Shown in pieces: positions 63,337-64,000 of a stretch of DNA of 64,000 bases (positions are counted from its first letter, which is position 1; each line of letters begins with the position of its first letter). Location: the NCBI GenBank assembly GCA_900470195.1, contig UEIJ01000004.1, positions 1-64,000 of the forward strand, in the 5' to 3' direction. The position numbers and the translations under genes were made by a program. The stretch comes from Hyphomicrobiales bacterium. Lineage in GTDB: Bacteria > Pseudomonadota > Alphaproteobacteria > Rhizobiales > Rhizobiaceae. Below the pieces are notes generated by a model that was given only the letters and a program-made list of their open reading frames with translations, was not told the DNA's origin and did no database searches.

Positions 63337-64000
63337 TCAGCGAACATATAGCCGCTTTCGAAGTTTCTCACTTCTAGATCGCACCCAGCCATCAATCACA
63401 TCGGCATGACGCACAACCCTGGGCCAGAGCCAAATCATAAGACCAATGATAAGTGTCCAGGTGATCATCACATCGGATATGAAATGCGCGCCCATAAATA
63501 CGCGGTTCAGCGATATCAGTGCAAGAATCGGAATAAAGATCACCGCTGCATTTAATCGAAAGCGCCCGGGTACAAGGATCAGGAGAGGCAGCATCGCAGC
63601 AGCTGCCGACGTTTCACCGGATGGAAATGAACAACCGTAATGACACATCCGGGCTAGTTGCCACGCCGGCGTAAAATCAGCTGAACCGCCAAACTCCACT
63701 ATGTCCCTCGGTCGCGCCCGTCCAATAAGAAGTTTCAGACTATTCACCAGCGCACCAGGACCGAGCACGTAGGTAAGTACGATATAGACAACCTTATGCG
63801 GCGCAATGATTGAAAGTGGACGACGCCACAAAGAATAAAACGCCACAAGGATGACCATGAATACCAACAGACACCACTGGCTGAGCCGGTGGAAATCTCG
63901 CAATGCAATCCAGTATGAATTATGAGAAATAAAAAAACTTCCTGATTGGAAAAAATATCGTGAAACAATCAAGTCAATTTGAGGGAAAATAATAAAAAAG
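63337..64000 (-). CDS. PAP2-family membrane phosphatase (5' end cut by the window)
   Basis: At least 221 residues of a polytopic phosphatase; the frame stays open to the right edge (FFIIFPQIDLIVSRYFFQSG), so the true start is outside. The three PAP2 motifs are present: KLLIGRARPRD, SFPSGETS and NRVFMGAHFISD. The second carries glutamate where the classic motif has histidine (PSGH). Such alphaproteobacterial proteins act on lipid A 1-phosphate, phosphatidylglycerol phosphate or related lipids. It is leftward and convergent with nothing; the riboswitch lies just past its stop. Confidence 0.85.
   Translation of the reverse strand, partial: FFIIFPQIDLIVSRYFFQSGSFFISHNSYWIALRDFHRLSQWCLLVFMVILVAFYSLWRRPLSIIAPHKVVYIVLTYVLGPGALVNSLKLLIGRARPRDIVEFGGSADFTPAWQLARMCHYGCSFPSGETSAAAAMLPLLILVPGRFRLNAAVIFIPILALISLNRVFMGAHFISDVMITWTLIIGLMIWLWPRVVRHADVIDGWVRSRSEKLRKRLYVR

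Overview
The window is a chromosomal segment of an alphaproteobacterium of the Brucellaceae (Brucella/Ochrobactrum group). This is inferred from the protein families seen (a 274-residue CysE, an Omp25/31-type porin, the CobG/CobN form of B12 synthesis), from the alaC-hom...glpX...recJ order, and from dispersed intergenic repeats of a type common in Rhizobiales. No phage, plasmid, insertion sequence or CRISPR array was seen, so most of the window reads as core genome with a few accessory insertions.

Layout. 1-7.4 kb: tRNA-Gly and tRNA-Tyr; rlmB; a CBS protein; a rhomboid protease; a PAS / PilZ / transglutaminase-like protease trio; a gamma carbonic anhydrase; a membrane-anchored protein of unknown function; a DUF3126 protein. 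7.5-14.6 kb: cysE, an alpha/beta hydrolase, a DUF192 protein, a double cold-shock-domain protein, gloA, a Tim44-like protein and recJ. 14.6-22.8 kb: a membrane AraC-type regulator broken by a 16-bp tandem duplication, a secreted hydrolase, glpX, an ABC-F ATPase, hom and alaC. 22.9-29.6 kb: a small lipoprotein, an M15-type lipoprotein peptidase, two tRNA-Glu copies, a DUF2218 protein, an unlisted 37-codon membrane ORF, sfsA, map, radC and a porin. 29.8-36.6 kb: an M19 dipeptidase followed by a complete peptide ABC importer. 36.6-37.7 kb: a siderophore-interacting ferric reductase with an N-terminal DUF2218 domain, behind a candidate RirA-type operator.

37.7-63.3 kb is a large cobalamin island. 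It encodes CobA, CobI, CobG, CobJ (fused to a CbiG-like part), CobM, CbiD, CobK, CobL, CobH, CobB, CobN, CobR, CobO, CobC, CobD, CobP, CobE, CobW and the cobalt transporter CbtAB. CobF, CobS, CobT, CobQ, CobU and CobV are not in the window. CobG and CobN belong to the oxygen-dependent, late-cobalt route, whereas CbiD and CbiG belong to the early-cobalt route; together they stand where CobF would be expected, so the pathway looks hybrid. A clear cobalamin riboswitch heads the cbtB-cbtA-cobP-cobW-cobN-cobO operon. Several neighbours of unclear role sit in the island: a lone LivK-type binding protein, a secreted esterase beside cobR, a TerB-like protein, a TSUP permease and a half-size EamA transporter. 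The window ends inside a PAP2 phosphatase gene.

Coordinates were derived by eye. Start sites were chosen from ribosome binding sites and gene overlaps. Family assignments come from recognised motifs, with no database search.
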